Assembly: GCA_018267625.1 (NCBI GenBank)
Contig: JAFDYC010000074.1
Location: 79,295 to 143,294 of the forward strand
Direction: 5' to 3'
Length of the DNA stretch: 64,000 bases
From: Bacteroidota bacterium
Lineage (GTDB): Bacteria > Bacteroidota > Bacteroidia > Chitinophagales > Chitinophagaceae
The translations under genes were made by a program, and so were the position numbers. The notes beneath the pieces are model-generated. The model did not search any database. It saw only the letters and a list, made by a program, of their open reading frames with translations, and was not told the origin of the DNA. How positions within the stretch are numbered: position 1 is the stretch's first letter; each line of letters begins with the position of its first letter. Shown in pieces: positions 47,264 to 56,075 of this stretch.

Positions 47264-47773
47264 ATGAAGAAAATCCTACTAAGCCTTTCTGCCCTCTTTG
47301 TACTGGCGTTTGTTTTCGCGGGCTGCAATGCCAACTCCCCCAAGGCTGTTGCCGAAAAATGGCTGAACAGTTTTTACCACATGGACTACGCCAAAGCCAA
47401 GGAAGTGTCCACGGATGATACCCGCAAGCAGCTCGAAACTTTTGAAAGCATGATGGGTATGGTGCAACAAAGCGCCAAAGACGAAGCCAAGAAAATCAAG
47501 ATTGAATTGAAGGATCCGGTTGTGAACGGCGATAAAGCAACCGTCGAATACACCCTCTCAAATGATCCTTCTCCTAAGACACTTAAGCTGGTAAAAGAAA
47601 ATGGCAAGTGGCTGGCTCAATGGAGCAAAATGGATATGGGCGGCATGGGCGGCGAAGGCAGCCCTGCTGATTTGAATGGCGACAATACAGGTGCTGCACC
47701 CGACACCGTGATGGCACCTCCGGCAGATGCGGCCCCCGAGCAAGCTCCTACAGCCGACAGCGCTGCACAGTAA
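47264..47773 (+). CDS. DUF4878-type lipoprotein
   Basis: A 169-aa lipoprotein with lipobox FVFAGC (C21). The folded part (25-115) begins SPKAVAEKWLNSFYHMDYAKAKE and ends LKLVKENGKWLAQW, the NTF2-like DUF4878 pattern. The tail (about 118-169) is rich in Gly, Pro, Ala and Asp (MDMGGMGGEGSP, PPADAAPEQAPT) and probably disordered. The role of the family is unknown. The gene has its own promoter and terminator. Confidence 0.85.
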   Translation: MKKILLSLSALFVLAFVFAGCNANSPKAVAEKWLNSFYHMDYAKAKEVSTDDTRKQLETFESMMGMVQQSAKDEAKKIKIELKDPVVNGDKATVEYTLSNDPSPKTLKLVKENGKWLAQWSKMDMGGMGGEGSPADLNGDNTGAAPDTVMAPPADAAPEQAPTADSAAQ

Positions 47774-47795
47774 GCAATTATTTCCACTCTCATTC

Positions 47796-47819
47796 AGGCT
47801 ACTCTCGGGTAGCCTTTTT
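47796..47819 (+). terminator. Terminator after the DUF4878 gene
   Basis: A stem AGGCTAC / GTAGCCT (47796-47802, 47809-47815) followed by five T residues. Confidence 0.75.
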
Positions 47820-47894
47820 CTTTGAAGCCCCAACCGAAATGGCTCCTGCCGTTTCCCATGCCGACTGCAAACTTCAATCCCTACTTTCACGCCG

Positions 47895-49160
47895 ATGCTC
47901 AATTATATCTGGGTTGCCTTGTTACTAATAGGCTTCATCGTCGGCTTAATCAAAGTCATTTTCATCCCCGGCTCCGGCCCCTTGTTTACGGATATGCTAA
48001 ATGGGGTTTTCAGCGCTTCTAAGACCGGTTTTGAAATTTCCCTCGGCCTCACCGGCGTCATGGCGCTCTGGCTGGGCATCATGAAAATTGGCGAAAAAGC
48101 CGGCGTCATTGGTTTATTGGCAAGGGGCGTCGCTCCTTTGTTTCGGACCTTATTCAAAAATGTCCCCCCAGAGCATCCCGCCAATGGCAGCATCACCATG
48201 AACCTCTCGGCCAATATGCTGGGACTCGGCAATGCAGCCACCCCGCTGGGCCTGAAAGCCATGACGGAATTGCAAGAACTGAACCCGGATAAAGAACGCG
48301 CTTCGGATGCTCAGATCATGTTCCTGGTGCTCAACACGGCGGGCATCACCCTGGTGCCTACTTCGGTCATCGCCATCCGCCAGACGATGGCCGTAGAGCA
48401 GCATGTAGCCGGCTTTAATGCAGCAGATATTTTTCTGCCTACCCTGATCGCCACCTTCATCGCTTTCGTGGCGGGCATGAGCATCGTGGCCATCAGCCAG
48501 CGCATCAACTTGCTCCGGCTGCCGGTTCTGGTCTTCCTCGGCATCTTCGGGGGGCTGATTGGCGGCGCTTATGCCTATGTTCAGCATCTCGTTGCTACGG
48601 GCCACAGCACCGATGATATAGCTCAACGCATTGGCACCATCGGCAGCGGATTCATCCTATTTCTGATCATGGCTTTCATTGCTGCGGCTGTCGTTCAGAA
48701 ACAAAAAGTGTATGAGCATTTCGTAGAAGGCGCCAAGGAAGGGATCAACGTCTCTTTACGCATCATCCCCTACCTCGTGGGCATGTTGATTGCCATCTCT
48801 GTGTTCCGCAGCAGCGGTTGCATGGATTTCATCGTGCAGGGCATAGCTGCCGGAGCTGCGGCGCTGGGCCTCAACACAGACTTTGTACCCGTCGTGCCGG
48901 TGATGCTCATGAAGCCCCTATCCGGCTCCGGCGCACAAGGCCTGATGGTGGACGTGATGAAGCAATACGGTGTGGCTTCCTTCCCCGGTAAGCTCGCTGC
49001 CATCATGCAAGGCACCACCGAAACGACCTTCTATGTGCTGGCGGTTTACTTCGGCAGTGTGGGGGTGAAAAACACCCGCAATGCGCTCGTTCTGGGCCTC
49101 ATTGCGGATGCTTTTGGCATGGTGGCCGCCATCATTTTGGGCTACTTGTTTTTTCATTGA
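47895..49160 (+). CDS. Fused spore-maturation-like membrane protein (SpmA-SpmB)
   Basis: A 421-aa membrane protein with two nucleoside-recognition (Gate) domains, corresponding to SpmA and SpmB joined head to tail. SpmA-like motifs include GLTGVMALWLGIMKIGEKAG and ANMLGLGNAATPLGLKAM. SpmB-like motifs include RIIPYLVGMLIAISVFRSSG, PVMLMKPLSGSGAQGLM and GTTETTFYVLAVYFGSVG. In spore formers the pair affects core dehydration. In non-sporulating Bacteroidota the role is unknown, and transport of a small metabolite is a guess. Confidence 0.9.
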   Translation: MLNYIWVALLLIGFIVGLIKVIFIPGSGPLFTDMLNGVFSASKTGFEISLGLTGVMALWLGIMKIGEKAGVIGLLARGVAPLFRTLFKNVPPEHPANGSITMNLSANMLGLGNAATPLGLKAMTELQELNPDKERASDAQIMFLVLNTAGITLVPTSVIAIRQTMAVEQHVAGFNAADIFLPTLIATFIAFVAGMSIVAISQRINLLRLPVLVFLGIFGGLIGGAYAYVQHLVATGHSTDDIAQRIGTIGSGFILFLIMAFIAAAVVQKQKVYEHFVEGAKEGINVSLRIIPYLVGMLIAISVFRSSGCMDFIVQGIAAGAAALGLNTDFVPVVPVMLMKPLSGSGAQGLMVDVMKQYGVASFPGKLAAIMQGTTETTFYVLAVYFGSVGVKNTRNALVLGLIADAFGMVAAIILGYLFFH

Positions 49161-49264
49161 GTGCCTCAGACAAAAAAATGCAATCCTCTTTGCCACCTAA
49201 GTTGGTTGCTGATTGCTTAGCCTGCGAATTGTTTTTTTGGTCAGCAGGATTTCGCTATGGAGCT

Positions 49265-49296
49265 TCCGTTGCGTCGCACGTTTCAGCTGGATTTCT
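49265..49296. repeat. Dispersed intergenic repeat, copy C
   Basis: TCCGTTGCGTCGCAC followed by GTTTCAGCTGGATTTC, the most diverged of the three copies. A short TCAGCAGGATTTC also occurs 25 bases earlier. Confidence 0.5.
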
Positions 49297-49424
49297 TTGC
49301 GCAGCATTCCCCGGAACATACAGTCCCGATGCTATGCGGAAAGCCTAATAGACAGAAAGGCCCCTCAGTGCGCAACGCAACGAAGCTGCATCCGTGTGCA
49401 AAAGCCGACAACCAAAATAAAAAA

Positions 49425-49468
49425 GACCGCAAGGCACGCTCCGGTTTTTTGAAGAGTGGCTTGCGGCC
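49425..49468 (-). terminator. Terminator of the T9SS propeller gene
   Basis: On the minus strand GGCCGCAAGCCAC pairs with GTGCCTTGCGGTC (one mismatch, one G-T pair) and is followed by TTTTTTATTTT. It lies 24 bases after the stop. Confidence 0.75.
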
Positions 49469-49491
49469 TGATAGAACGGAAGACGGTAGGC

Positions 49492-52410
49492 CTACTGACG
49501 GATGAACAATTGGCTGCTACGCTCAGAACCTGCAGTGATGATTGCGAGATAATTCCCCGCTACGAGCCTGCTGATGTTGAGCGTCTGAACGCTGATGCCG
49601 GCGCCTGCCTGTCCGTTTTGATTCAATACGAGCCTTCCTGCAGCATCATACACCTGCACGTGTATGTCGGCAGCCTTTGACAAATTCAGACTGAAGGAGA
49701 GTGTATTTGCACCTGCAGGGTTGGGATATAAGCGGCTGATAGGCCCTGAAGCAGCGGATTCGGGAGCAATTGAAACCACATTGGTGTATTGAACCAGCCC
49801 ATAAGCATCCGTGCTTTTTACCCGATAGTAGCGCCAGCCTTCATTGGAGCGCAAGTCACGTCCGGTATAGGCATTGTGTGCAGCACCTCCATCTGTGGTG
49901 GCAATCGTTTTATAGTCGCTGGCATTTTCGGAGCGCTGTAATTCGAAATGGATCACATCTCGGGCGGTGCTGAAAGTCCAGGCAAAGTCCACATATGGAT
50001 TTCCGGGTATGGCCGACAGCTTGAAATTATTTACCGGTAAGGCAATGGCGATGTTATTATCTGCAATGCCCGACCACATACCGCGGCCATGTGTAGCAGC
50101 AGCTACCACGCGGTCGGATAAGCGGAATGCGAACATATCCGTACGCACATTCGGGAAGGTAGCATCCGGTACCCAGGTGGGTGAAGAGGCGGTGATATCC
50201 CGAGTTACCCAGACCCCTGTTTCTGTAGCGAGCATCACCCGTTTTCCGTAGCTATTGGGCAGCATCAGGGACCAGCGAACAGGCATATCAGGCAGGTTGC
50301 CGTCTTTGGCGGTCCAGGTGGGGGTGCTGTTGGTTGCATTGGTGGAATACCATACCTGAGTGCCCGAGTAGCTGGAGCTGGTCACGATGACAGTATCTTC
50401 CGAGCCGCCGAACACAATGCTGTTGATAATACCTAAGCCACTGCCGATTTGTGTGCCTGCCGGAGAACTGGTGGTATTGGCGCTGCTTACGGACATTAGG
50501 TAGCCGGTACTTGTTCCGAACAAAACTTTGTTGCTTGTGTAAGGCGAAACGGCAACTGCATACACTTCATCTGAAGAACCTAAGCCACTGAGGGATACAG
50601 TAGCACTCGTATTACCGGTCTGTGGATTAGTCCAGCGCCTGTAACTTGGCGCATTATCGCCGCAATACATTACGTTGCTGCCGCTGTCATAGTCGGTAGG
50701 ATTGATGAATTGCCCGGAACTAGTGTTGAGGTTGACTTGTGACCAGGTGCCTCCTCCATCGGTGCTTACCCGATATTGATTATAGGTATAAGAGCCAAAT
50801 TGGTAGGCAGGCTGGTTTTGGTCAATGTGTACATAAGCGCCATCACCTCCGGTCACTTCAGTGCTTCCGCTCAAGCCCGCAACAGTCAAGGCATGACAGC
50901 CATTATCCTGAGCACCTCCTAACAGGTAATTGGTAACGGAAGGATTTATTGCTACAGAATAAAATTGCTTCAGGCGCAGGCCGTCATTCTTGGAGACAAA
51001 GTTTTTCCCACTGTCCACGGATAGGAAGATGCCGCCATCCGACACAATAATCACACGGCTTTGTGTGCTGGTATTGTACCAAAGCATGTCCTGATGGTCT
51101 GCGTGAACGTAGCTCTTGCCTGAAATGTTATACCATTCAGTGACGGTGGACCATGTGGAGCCTCCATTGGTGGAGCGGTAGCCATTCAGGCTTCCGACCA
51201 TAAACATATTGGTGCCCGGGCTTGGGTTGATAGCCGCTGCGAGGCAATACCAGCCCTGGCTGCCCAGAGAAGGTGTGGTTGAAGTAACTGCCCAATTGTC
51301 TCCTCCATCTGTGGACAGGTACACATTGGCTACGCCATAACCAGAGCCATAAGTAGCAGGCAGAGCCAGGAGGGTATCGCCTTTGCATGCAAGCACGGCC
51401 CGGCATTTCGTACTGGTTGAATAAGGTGTTGTGGCGGAAGACCAACCGGAAGAAGAAGTAGCCGTACTGGGGCTGCTGGTATAACGATAATAAACAGTGC
51501 CGCTACTGAATACTAAGCCTGTAGAAAGGTGAAGCCTGCCTGTTGAGCTGATTTTAAAATCGGCTACATCACTGCTTATTCCACTTGGAGTGATATTGGT
51601 CCAACTGGTGCCACCGTTTGTTGAGCGGTATAGCCCGGTGCGGGTGCCTACATACACATTTCCGGATGCATCGCATAGTATCCTGGAGCAATAATCAAAA
51701 CCGCCACCGGTGGTGCTGGAAAGCTGTGTCCAGCTTGTGCCGCCATTGGTGCTCTTAAATAAGCCATCACCCTGAACGGCATCGCCATTATACACGGATT
51801 CTCCCGTACAGAAATACATCGTCGAAGTGCTGGTGGGATCCTGGCAAATACCCGTCACGGCCAGGTTAGCCAACTTGTCATTGATTAAATTCCAAGTAGG
51901 TGTCGTACTGGAAATATTGGTTGTTTTCCAAATTCCGCCGCATACACCACCGATAAATACGGTATTGCCGGTAGCATCAGAGGCATCTACCATCACAGCA
52001 CGAATGCGGCCAGAGGTTGACCCATCACCAAAGCGTGTATTCCCATTGGAAGGCCCGGTAGAATCTGTATTCGGGCCACGTTCAATCCAGCCGGTAAGGC
52101 TCCCTTTGGCGCTGGCCGGATAGCTGGCCCGGATGTCTTGTTTGAGTTGTTCGGTGTATTCGATGATGGGCCAGAGCGTCTCACGAGGCACGCGGTTTGT
52201 CTTGGGATCCTTCTCGTGATCAAAGTCATACTTCATGGCCTGCGCAGGCTCATCATAGCCTTCTTCACCTTCTTCGCCTTCTACTTTTTCGGTTTGGTTT
52301 TTTTGCGTGGAAATTTTGCCTTGCTCAGAATTAATAGGACCTCTTGAATTACAAGAAAACAAGATGCTGGCGCAAAGACAGGCGCCGAAAAAGAGAACTG
52401 TTTGCTTCAT
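49492..52410 (-). CDS. Large secreted beta-propeller (sortilin/BNR-like) protein with T9SS sorting domain
   Basis: A 972-aa surface or secreted protein. The signal peptide ends in a lipobox-like LFSCNS (C20). An acidic low-complexity stretch (EGEEGEEGYDE, about 46-56) follows. The main body (about 110-790) is made of propeller blades with recurring Asp-box-type motifs such as STNGGTSWTQL, STDGGDNWAV and STNGGSTWST, as in VPS10/sortilin and sialidase-like proteins. A fibronectin-like segment (about 800-890) precedes the Por-type sorting domain (LYPNPAGANTLSF, YDAAGRLVLN, AGNYLAII). The ligand or substrate is unknown. A perfect 14-bp inverted repeat lies just upstream of the start. Confidence 0.87.
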   Translation of the reverse strand: MKQTVLFFGACLCASILFSCNSRGPINSEQGKISTQKNQTEKVEGEEGEEGYDEPAQAMKYDFDHEKDPKTNRVPRETLWPIIEYTEQLKQDIRASYPASAKGSLTGWIERGPNTDSTGPSNGNTRFGDGSTSGRIRAVMVDASDATGNTVFIGGVCGGIWKTTNISSTTPTWNLINDKLANLAVTGICQDPTSTSTMYFCTGESVYNGDAVQGDGLFKSTNGGTSWTQLSSTTGGGFDYCSRILCDASGNVYVGTRTGLYRSTNGGTSWTNITPSGISSDVADFKISSTGRLHLSTGLVFSSGTVYYRYTSSPSTATSSSGWSSATTPYSTSTKCRAVLACKGDTLLALPATYGSGYGVANVYLSTDGGDNWAVTSTTPSLGSQGWYCLAAAINPSPGTNMFMVGSLNGYRSTNGGSTWSTVTEWYNISGKSYVHADHQDMLWYNTSTQSRVIIVSDGGIFLSVDSGKNFVSKNDGLRLKQFYSVAINPSVTNYLLGGAQDNGCHALTVAGLSGSTEVTGGDGAYVHIDQNQPAYQFGSYTYNQYRVSTDGGGTWSQVNLNTSSGQFINPTDYDSGSNVMYCGDNAPSYRRWTNPQTGNTSATVSLSGLGSSDEVYAVAVSPYTSNKVLFGTSTGYLMSVSSANTTSSPAGTQIGSGLGIINSIVFGGSEDTVIVTSSSYSGTQVWYSTNATNSTPTWTAKDGNLPDMPVRWSLMLPNSYGKRVMLATETGVWVTRDITASSPTWVPDATFPNVRTDMFAFRLSDRVVAAATHGRGMWSGIADNNIAIALPVNNFKLSAIPGNPYVDFAWTFSTARDVIHFELQRSENASDYKTIATTDGGAAHNAYTGRDLRSNEGWRYYRVKSTDAYGLVQYTNVVSIAPESAASGPISRLYPNPAGANTLSFSLNLSKAADIHVQVYDAAGRLVLNQNGQAGAGISVQTLNISRLVAGNYLAIITAGSERSSQLFIRQ

Positions 52411-52419
52411 GTTGATTAG

Positions 52420-52455
52420 GTTTAGGAGTGCACAGTTGCATGTGCACTCCTAAAC
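52420..52455 (-). promoter_or_regulatory. Perfect 14-bp inverted repeat in the leader of the T9SS propeller gene
   Basis: GTTTAGGAGTGCAC (52420-52433) and GTGCACTCCTAAAC (52442-52455) are exact inverted repeats around an 8-base loop. The hairpin ends 9 bases before the ATG. There is no T tract, so it is not a standard terminator. An operator or a 5'-UTR RNA hairpin controlling translation is more likely. The arm contains AGGAG. Confidence 0.6.
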
Positions 52456-52506
52456 ATACAATAAAGCAATAGAGAATAAAAAAAGGCCCTACCTACTGCT
52501 CTTAAA

Positions 52507-53553
52507 TCAAGGTGCAGACTCATGGTTCACATTGGCCAACTGTCCGCAGGCAGCATCAATATCGCGGCCCCGGCTGCGCCGTAATCGTGCATTCACCCGC
52601 TTACTTTCCAGGTATTGCATGAAAGCGGAGACTGAATTTTCTTCCGGCTTTTCATAATCTGCTGCTTCGATGGGATTATACTCAATGATGTTGACCAAAT
52701 CTGCGGGTACCTGTCGGCAAAACTTTACTAGTGCATCGGCATCAGTCAGGCTATCATTGAAATCGCGGAACAAAATGTATTCAAAGGTGATTTCATTGCC
52801 GGTTTTCTGGTAGAAATAATTCAATGCATCCTTCAGCATGGTCAGGTCATTCGTTTCATTGATAGGCATGATTTCACTACGTTTTTCATCCGTAGCTGCA
52901 TGCAGGCTCAGGGCCAATTTGAAGCGGATGCCATCATCGCCAAGCTGACGAATCATCTTGGCAATACCGGAAGTTGAAACGGTAATTCGTCTTGGACTCA
53001 TGCCCATCCCATCAGATGAGGTTATCCGTTCAATAGAGCGAAGCACGTTTTTATAATTCAGCAGGGGTTCGCCCATCCCCATATAGACGATGTTGGTGAT
53101 AGGGCGTCCATAATGCTGCAAGGCCTGCTCCTGAGCCATAGTAACCTCATCCACGATTTCATCAAACTCGAGATTGCGCAGCCTGGGGAGATATCCAGTA
53201 GCGCAAAACTTGCAGCTCAACGAGCAGCCCACCTGGCTCGAAACGCAGACGGTTACCCGCTTTTCAGTCGGTATGAGTACGCTTTCAATAAAATGTCCGT
53301 CGTGTAATTGCAACCTATTTTTAATGGTGCCGTCCGAGCTGAACTGACTGTGATGAATGACCACCTTAGTAATGCCGAACTCAGTGCCCAGCCTTTCCCG
53401 TAAAGCCTTTGGCAGATTGCTCATCTCGCCGATGGAACCTGCATTTTTCTTCCAAAGCCAATCCCAAATCTGAGCTGCCCGAAACTTAGGCTCACCCCAT
53501 TCTTTCAACAAATCTTCTATCGCTTCCAGGCTCTGATGCCGCAGGTTTTTCAT
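52507..53553 (-). CDS. rlmN: 23S rRNA (adenine2503-C2)-methyltransferase RlmN
   Basis: A 348-aa radical SAM enzyme that methylates C2 of A2503 in 23S rRNA and A37 in some tRNAs. The cluster cysteines are C110, C114 and C117 in GCSLSCKFCATG. GEPLLNYKNVLRS and the conserved SLHAATDEKRSEIMPIN are present, and a C-terminal cysteine in AACGQLA is the expected methyl-carrier residue. Length is normal. A minus-strand TAATTTTG lies directly upstream of the start. Confidence 0.97.
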   Translation of the reverse strand: MKNLRHQSLEAIEDLLKEWGEPKFRAAQIWDWLWKKNAGSIGEMSNLPKALRERLGTEFGITKVVIHHSQFSSDGTIKNRLQLHDGHFIESVLIPTEKRVTVCVSSQVGCSLSCKFCATGYLPRLRNLEFDEIVDEVTMAQEQALQHYGRPITNIVYMGMGEPLLNYKNVLRSIERITSSDGMGMSPRRITVSTSGIAKMIRQLGDDGIRFKLALSLHAATDEKRSEIMPINETNDLTMLKDALNYFYQKTGNEITFEYILFRDFNDSLTDADALVKFCRQVPADLVNIIEYNPIEAADYEKPEENSVSAFMQYLESKRVNARLRRSRGRDIDAACGQLANVNHESAP

Positions 53554-53670
53554 GTGGCAAAATTAGGCAGCACCTGTTGCAGGGTATTTTTTTCATGAAT
53601 AGGCTTCGCAATGTTTTTGTCTTGGATAACGTTTGCAATGGCAGCCCTATTTTCGCCCGCGTCACACCAC

Positions 53671-55659
53671 ATGAAGCTTTCGGTCATTATCGTCAATTAC
53701 AACGTCCGCTACTTCCTGGAGCTTTGTGTGGACAGTGTGCTGAAAGCAGCACAAGGTTTTGATGTGGAAGTAATCGTAGTAGATAATCATTCTACCGATG
53801 GTAGCCTGGCCATGCTGCGCCAGCGCTTTCCACAAGTCATCCGCATTGAAAACCAGGATAACGCCGGATTTTCTAAAGCGAATAACCAGGGTGTAGCCCT
53901 TGCTCGTGGTGAATACATCCTCTTCCTGAATCCCGACACGGTGATGCCGGAAGATTTTTTCAGGAAAACCATCGCCTGTATGGATGCTTCTCCGGGAGTA
54001 GGTGCCTTGGGGCCCCGTCTCATTGATGGGAAAGGGCGTTTTGCCCCGGATTCGAAAAAATCATTTCCCAACTTACGGGTGGCCTTGTTCAAGTCATCTG
54101 GTATCAACCGTATTTTTCCTCGTTCTGCCTATTTCAACAGCTATTATGCCGTGCATGTGGGCGAAAGGCAGACGGCGCCTGTGGAAGTGCTTTCCGGCTG
54201 TTGTATGCTCTTGCGGCGCTCGGTGATTGACCAGTTAGGTTTTGCGTTCGACGAAGACTATTTTATGTATTGCGAAGATGTGGACTTGTCCTACAGGGTG
54301 CGTCAGGCAGGCTTTCAGAACCTGTATTTTCCGGAGGCTACCTTGGTTCATTACAAGGGGGAGAGCACCCGAAAAGCGACGCTCAGCTACATCCGCATCT
54401 TCAATCAGGCACTGGCCACGTTTGTGAGAAAACACTACAGCAAAGGGCAGGCACGAGTCTTTTTGTTTATGCTTCATGCCGGCATTGGCCTACGGGCTTT
54501 ACTGGGTGTGCTGCGTAGTTTGTTTAGAATCCTGCGCATGCCCTTGTTTGATACGCTGGTGCTGCTGGTGACTTTGTTTTTGATGAAAAATTTTTGGGTG
54601 GGGCATATCCGTGGAGTGCCTCCTGTACCGCCCAATTTCATCCTGGCGACTTTCCCGGCCTACCTCTTTCTCTGGATTGCCTCGCTCTGGCTGAATGGCG
54701 CCTATGATCAGCCTTATCGCCCGCTGCGTGTGGTTCGGGGTATGGTCATCGGTTCCGTCTTTATCCTGGCTTATTACGGCTTGCTGAGTGCTTCATTACG
54801 CTATTCCCGGGGCTTGATTATGCTGAGTGGGGTAGTGGGTACGGTAGCATTATTGGGCTTGCATGAATTGCTGTACCGCTTCGGGATTTTTCGCTTTATC
54901 CGCACGGATGATGAGCTGCGCAAAATTGTATTGGTCGGTGACGGCTCCGCTTATGAAGAAGCGGCAGACCTGTTACAAAAAGTGCCTGCTGCCCCTGAAT
55001 TGACCGGACGGATTTCCGTGGCCGATGAGGGCGATGGTACCCATCAACTTGGGCATATCCAACAGTTGGAACCCTTGCTGTATGTCGCCGGTATAGGAGA
55101 AGTAATTTTCTGTGCCGGCAGCCTGAGCTATGGCCGTATGCTTGAAACCATGCAGCAATGCGGAGACCAGTATGATTACAAAATTCACCTGAGCGGGAGC
55201 CGTGGTTTTGTGGGAAGCAATTCCAGCCAGGCCTCTGGCGATTTATACATGGCGGGCAGGCATTATGCCTTGGCGCACTTCTCTCAACAGCGCAATAAAC
55301 GTGTTTTTGATATTGTCACCTCGGTAGCCATTCTAATCTGGTCGCCGGTTTTGCTGTTGGTGCTGCACGAAAAGAGCGGGTTGTTCGCCAATTCAATTGC
55401 AGTGCTTTTCGGTCGGAAAACCTGGATTGGTTATGAGCTTGCCTGGGCAAACCGATTTGGCCTGCCCCGTATCCGGGCTTCTGTATTACCCACGTATAAT
55501 TTGAGGGCTGATTTAGTGCCCGATGAACAGCTAAGCCTTGAGTTGGCGATGGATTATGCCCGGCGATATACCCCCGGAGTTGATGCCGGTTTTTTATGGC
55601 GAAACCTGCGCTGGCTGGGCCGTTCCAACAATGCTGAGAAAATGTTTTGGGGGGAATAG
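53671..55659 (+). CDS. Glycosyltransferase 2 fused to a polyprenyl-glycosylphosphotransferase-like membrane part
   Basis: A 662-aa protein. The start at MKLSVIIVNYNVRYFLELC is the standard GT2 beginning; the longer frame from 53611 adds 20 unlikely residues. Residues 1-270 form a GT2 domain (VVDNHSTDGS, NAGFSKANNQG, LFLNPDTVMP). Membrane helices follow at about 275-300, 310-330 and 350-430. Residues about 430-570 (KIVLVGDGSAYEEAADLL, FCAGSLSYGRML) resemble the Rossmann-like CoA-binding_3 domain of WcaJ-type initiating transferases. The tail RNKRVFDIVTSVAILIWSP looks like the start of the sugar-transferase domain, but its catalytic part is not apparent. Polysaccharide or glycan assembly is the likely pathway. 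Confidence 0.85.
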   Translation: MKLSVIIVNYNVRYFLELCVDSVLKAAQGFDVEVIVVDNHSTDGSLAMLRQRFPQVIRIENQDNAGFSKANNQGVALARGEYILFLNPDTVMPEDFFRKTIACMDASPGVGALGPRLIDGKGRFAPDSKKSFPNLRVALFKSSGINRIFPRSAYFNSYYAVHVGERQTAPVEVLSGCCMLLRRSVIDQLGFAFDEDYFMYCEDVDLSYRVRQAGFQNLYFPEATLVHYKGESTRKATLSYIRIFNQALATFVRKHYSKGQARVFLFMLHAGIGLRALLGVLRSLFRILRMPLFDTLVLLVTLFLMKNFWVGHIRGVPPVPPNFILATFPAYLFLWIASLWLNGAYDQPYRPLRVVRGMVIGSVFILAYYGLLSASLRYSRGLIMLSGVVGTVALLGLHELLYRFGIFRFIRTDDELRKIVLVGDGSAYEEAADLLQKVPAAPELTGRISVADEGDGTHQLGHIQQLEPLLYVAGIGEVIFCAGSLSYGRMLETMQQCGDQYDYKIHLSGSRGFVGSNSSQASGDLYMAGRHYALAHFSQQRNKRVFDIVTSVAILIWSPVLLLVLHEKSGLFANSIAVLFGRKTWIGYELAWANRFGLPRIRASVLPTYNLRADLVPDEQLSLELAMDYARRYTPGVDAGFLWRNLRWLGRSNNAEKMFWGE

Positions 55660-55677
55660 TGCCTGAGCTTATTTTTG
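55646..55677 (+). promoter_or_regulatory. Bacteroidota-type promoter of tRNA-Asn
   Basis: TTTG (55646-55649), 20 bases, then TATTTTTG (55670-55677). The predicted transcript starts about 25 bases before the tRNA. The -33 box lies inside the end of the glycosyltransferase gene. Confidence 0.55.
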
Positions 55678-55707
55678 CCGTCCTTTCAACGAAAGGTTAC
55701 GCTACAA

Positions 55708-55781
55708 TCCTCCTTAGCTCAGTTGGTTAGAGCACTTGACTGTTAATCAGGGGGTCGTTGGTTCGAGTCCAACAGGGGGAG
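55708..55781 (+). tRNA. tRNA-Asn (anticodon GTT)
   Basis: A complete cloverleaf. The acceptor is TCCTCCT/AGGGGGA, the D arm is GCTC...GAGC, the anticodon stem is CTTGA/TCAGG with loop CTGTTAA (anticodon GTT), the T arm is GTTGG-TTCGAGT-CCAAC, and the discriminator is G. CCA is not encoded. It marks the boundary between housekeeping DNA and the CRISPR-Cas locus. Confidence 0.97.
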
Positions 55782-55793
55782 CGGAAATCAATC

Positions 55794-55834
55794 AAGGGGT
55801 TTTGCCTGAATGGGCAGGACCCCTTTGTTTTTTT
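55794..55834 (+). terminator. Terminator of tRNA-Asn
   Basis: A stem AAGGGGT (55794-55800) / ACCCCTT (55819-55825) with an inner TGCC/GGCA helix, followed by seven T residues (55828-55834). Confidence 0.75.
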
Positions 55835-56075
55835 ATATCATTTCCCGTTTTCAATCAGTTTTTTGTACAGGGTTTGACTCATATAGCCTTTGTCTTAGGA
55901 TGCTCTGCAACGGATAATAGTTGAGATCCATCATTTGGGGCAGCCATGACGGGCTGTTACATTAAATCCTTCTTGAAAATCTTTTTAGATTGTCTTTAAT
56001 CTTGGTAAACTCAAGACAAAGAGGCTTTTAATTTTCTATTTCATCCGCATTGTTCTCACCAAATCTTCTAAAAAC
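55835..56075. other. Intergenic region between tRNA-Asn and the CRISPR-Cas locus
   Basis: About 240 A/T-rich bases with no ORF, no copy of the tRNA 3' end and no CRISPR repeat detected. The best promoter-like site is a one-mismatch TAATTTTC near 56030, which would have served the lost cas12a. Confidence 0.35.

Larger units (their letters stand above)
49161..49491. other. Intergenic region with repeat copy C and a terminator
   Basis: 331 bases between the convergent spmAB-like and T9SS propeller genes. It contains the dispersed repeat (49265-49296) and the terminator hairpin (49425-49468). No gene was recognised. Confidence 0.4.
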
